A stretch of 64,000 bases of DNA from Strigamia acuminata. Lineage: Eukaryota > Arthropoda > Chilopoda > Geophilomorpha > Linotaeniidae. The position numbers were made by a program, and so were the translations under genes. Position 1 is the first letter of the stretch, and each line of letters begins with the position of its first letter. Below, one piece after another: positions 62,700 to 64,000 of this stretch. Where the stretch lies: contig OX442314.1 in the NCBI GenBank assembly GCA_949358305.1, positions 54,507,369 through 54,571,368 of the forward strand, in the 5' to 3' direction. The notes beneath the pieces were generated by a model. That model was not told the origin of the DNA. It did no database searches and worked only from the letters and a program-made list of their open reading frames with translations.

Positions 62700-63715
62700 C
62701 CAAAAGCAACTTGAAGTTAAAAACATTTACCACACTTTTGAAGCTGTTAGAGTCAACTGTGGCAAATTGGACAAAGATGTCACTTCATAAAGGCCTGTGC
62801 AAATGCTATTTTTCAACAAGAGCTCAAGCAAAATTCATAAAATTTATCCTAAAATTTCAAGAAGAAAATAAGGCTCAAAGAAATAAACGAGCATTTAAAA
62901 AAATCGTTTAATTAAATTTGCATTTAGGTCTGTGCTTCTAGTGAGATTAAAGGGGAATTCAATGAGTTTGAAGTGAAAGCAAGAGTAAACCTAGGTTAAA
63001 GCTCTTGTAAATGACATTTCGGAATACAGTCATGTAAATGCCACATTCATGTGGGAATGCAGGCTTACAATACAGTCATGTAAATGCCACATTCATGTGG
63101 AAATGCGAGCTTGCAATGAATTTTAGAGTGCAGTCAGAATTGACAGAAATCAGCAAATGACCAGAGCTCTTTTCTGGTTTCACTGTGACTAAATTTAGTC
63201 AACAGTTTATCCAGGGGTGACCACGAGGAGGTAGAGAGTTGGATTTTACACCCCCGAATTTCATCCACTCAACGAATTTGCTCGAGATTTTGTATTGAAT
63301 TTCACCCAACAATTTGCTCGAGATTTTGTATTGAATTTCACCCAACAAATAAATCAATTTTAAAACAATTTAGAGCCATTTTCTTAAAAATAATAAAAGG
63401 TAACGACCACGTAAATGTATCAAATAAATACCGGTGTGTAAATGTTGAGGTTTTGTCCTTCAAAATTATTTAAAATACAAAACTGGTCAGACAGATTGAA
63501 ATCAGAAAAGCATCGGTAATAAAAATATTCTCACAGTAATTGAATAAGAGGTACAAATTGATGAAATCACCGTTCGAGAAAGCGACCAAAACTCCCGTTC
63601 TTTCGCGCCGTGCCTCCATTGTGATGAATGCGTATACGGGGTTCACATTTCGGAAAACACGAGTTTCTGAATATAGAAACAATCCCGATGCTAACTGACA
63701 AATCCTAGTGTTATT
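62700..63715 (+). repeat. Dispersed family X, copy D
   Basis: Collinear with copy A: relic frame (QKQLEVKNIYHTFEA in one frame; CKCYFSTRAQAKFIKFILKF and KAQRNKRAF at 62791-62905), two 46-bp subrepeats, the hairpin module at 63155-63260, a local 40-bp tandem duplication (TTTGCTCGAGATTTTGTATT at 63278 and 63312) and the tail to about 63705. The relic frame is partly open in both A and D but with different frameshifts, so it once encoded a protein. Confidence 0.78.
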
Positions 63716-64000
63716 TCTTTCAAAAATTATCTCGAATAAAGTATTTCAAAAGACAATTAATATAAGAAATTTGTTTTTTGGTAAATGCTACACTCGTTAG
63801 AGTGGAATGCAGTTCTACAATACCAACACCACAACTATCATGGCTCTTTTAGTTTGATACACGGCGAGAAGAGTTGCATTTATACAAACTCCACCATCTT
63901 GAAACATTCGACGACGTTAAAACAAAACGAATGCCAGTATTGGGAATATTTGTAATTTTACCAAGTGCGCCAGTATACGTTAAATAAAATTACCCGTGTG
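63716..64000. other. Window end, intergenic
   Basis: A patch at 63775-63830 resembles 53157-53200; otherwise no feature. Confidence 0.4.

Noticed and set aside
1-64000. tRNA, rRNA or CRISPR-like arrays
   Set aside because: No B-box with matching acceptor stem was found by eye, no rRNA words, and the tandem arrays have no unique spacers between repeats.

Overview
This is a window of an invertebrate nuclear genome, most likely an arthropod and probably a hexapod. The evidence is spliceosomal introns with GT...AG borders, AATAAA poly(A) signals, an insect-style water-selective aquaporin, a DRAK-like kinase end, an R1-like LINE and several Tc1/mariner relics. No rRNA, tRNA, CRISPR array or prokaryotic operon was seen. 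Gene bodies are GC-richer than the AT-rich intergenic DNA, which is dominated by nested transposons and minisatellites. The species cannot be named from sequence alone.

Host genes are sparse: the 3' end of a DRAK/STK17-like Ser/Thr kinase (1-387 +), an intronless MYND zinc-finger gene (2454-3233 +), a small three-exon gene for a putative type I membrane protein (15472-15927 -) and a three-exon aquaporin (41771-44105 +). A broken second aquaporin lies at 7.9-8.3 kb, a frameshifted PHD-finger fragment at 14.2 kb, and an unrecognised, partly broken ORF cluster at 45.2-48.7 kb.

The dominant feature is a complete Gypsy-type LTR retrotransposon on the minus strand (28700-40486, 11,787 bp). Its two 631-bp LTRs show no difference by eye and it is flanked by the 4-bp duplication AACT. 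Gag (948 codons) overlaps Pol in the -1 frame, with a retroviral-type slippery heptamer A AAA AAC 25 nt before the gag stop. Downstream of pol, in the env position, is a third ORF that becomes continuous only if a 279-bp intron with a consensus donor is removed (947 codons). It shows no obvious signal peptide or membrane segment. A splice donor directly upstream of the gag ATG suggests how a subgenomic ORF3 mRNA could be made.

Elsewhere the window is an archaeology of insertions. A Tc3-like transposase is split by a solo LTR (TSD AGCT). A copia relic is split by a 1.74-kb solo LTR (TSD AGGT). A hAT/CGGBP1-like pseudogene sits inside an R1-like LINE and is itself split by a piggyBac-like MITE (TTAA). 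There is also a 770-bp fold-back element, a 203-bp MITE with an 8-bp TSD, three LTR copies of one TGTGAC...GTCACA family, and a dispersed family with at least four copies carrying a conserved hairpin-forming module. Pure or near-pure minisatellites include a 12-bp x 41 array (TKEP), a 27-bp x 11 array, 20-bp arrays at 1.5 and 14.6 kb, a 31-bp array at 0.5 kb and a long array inside aquaporin intron 1.
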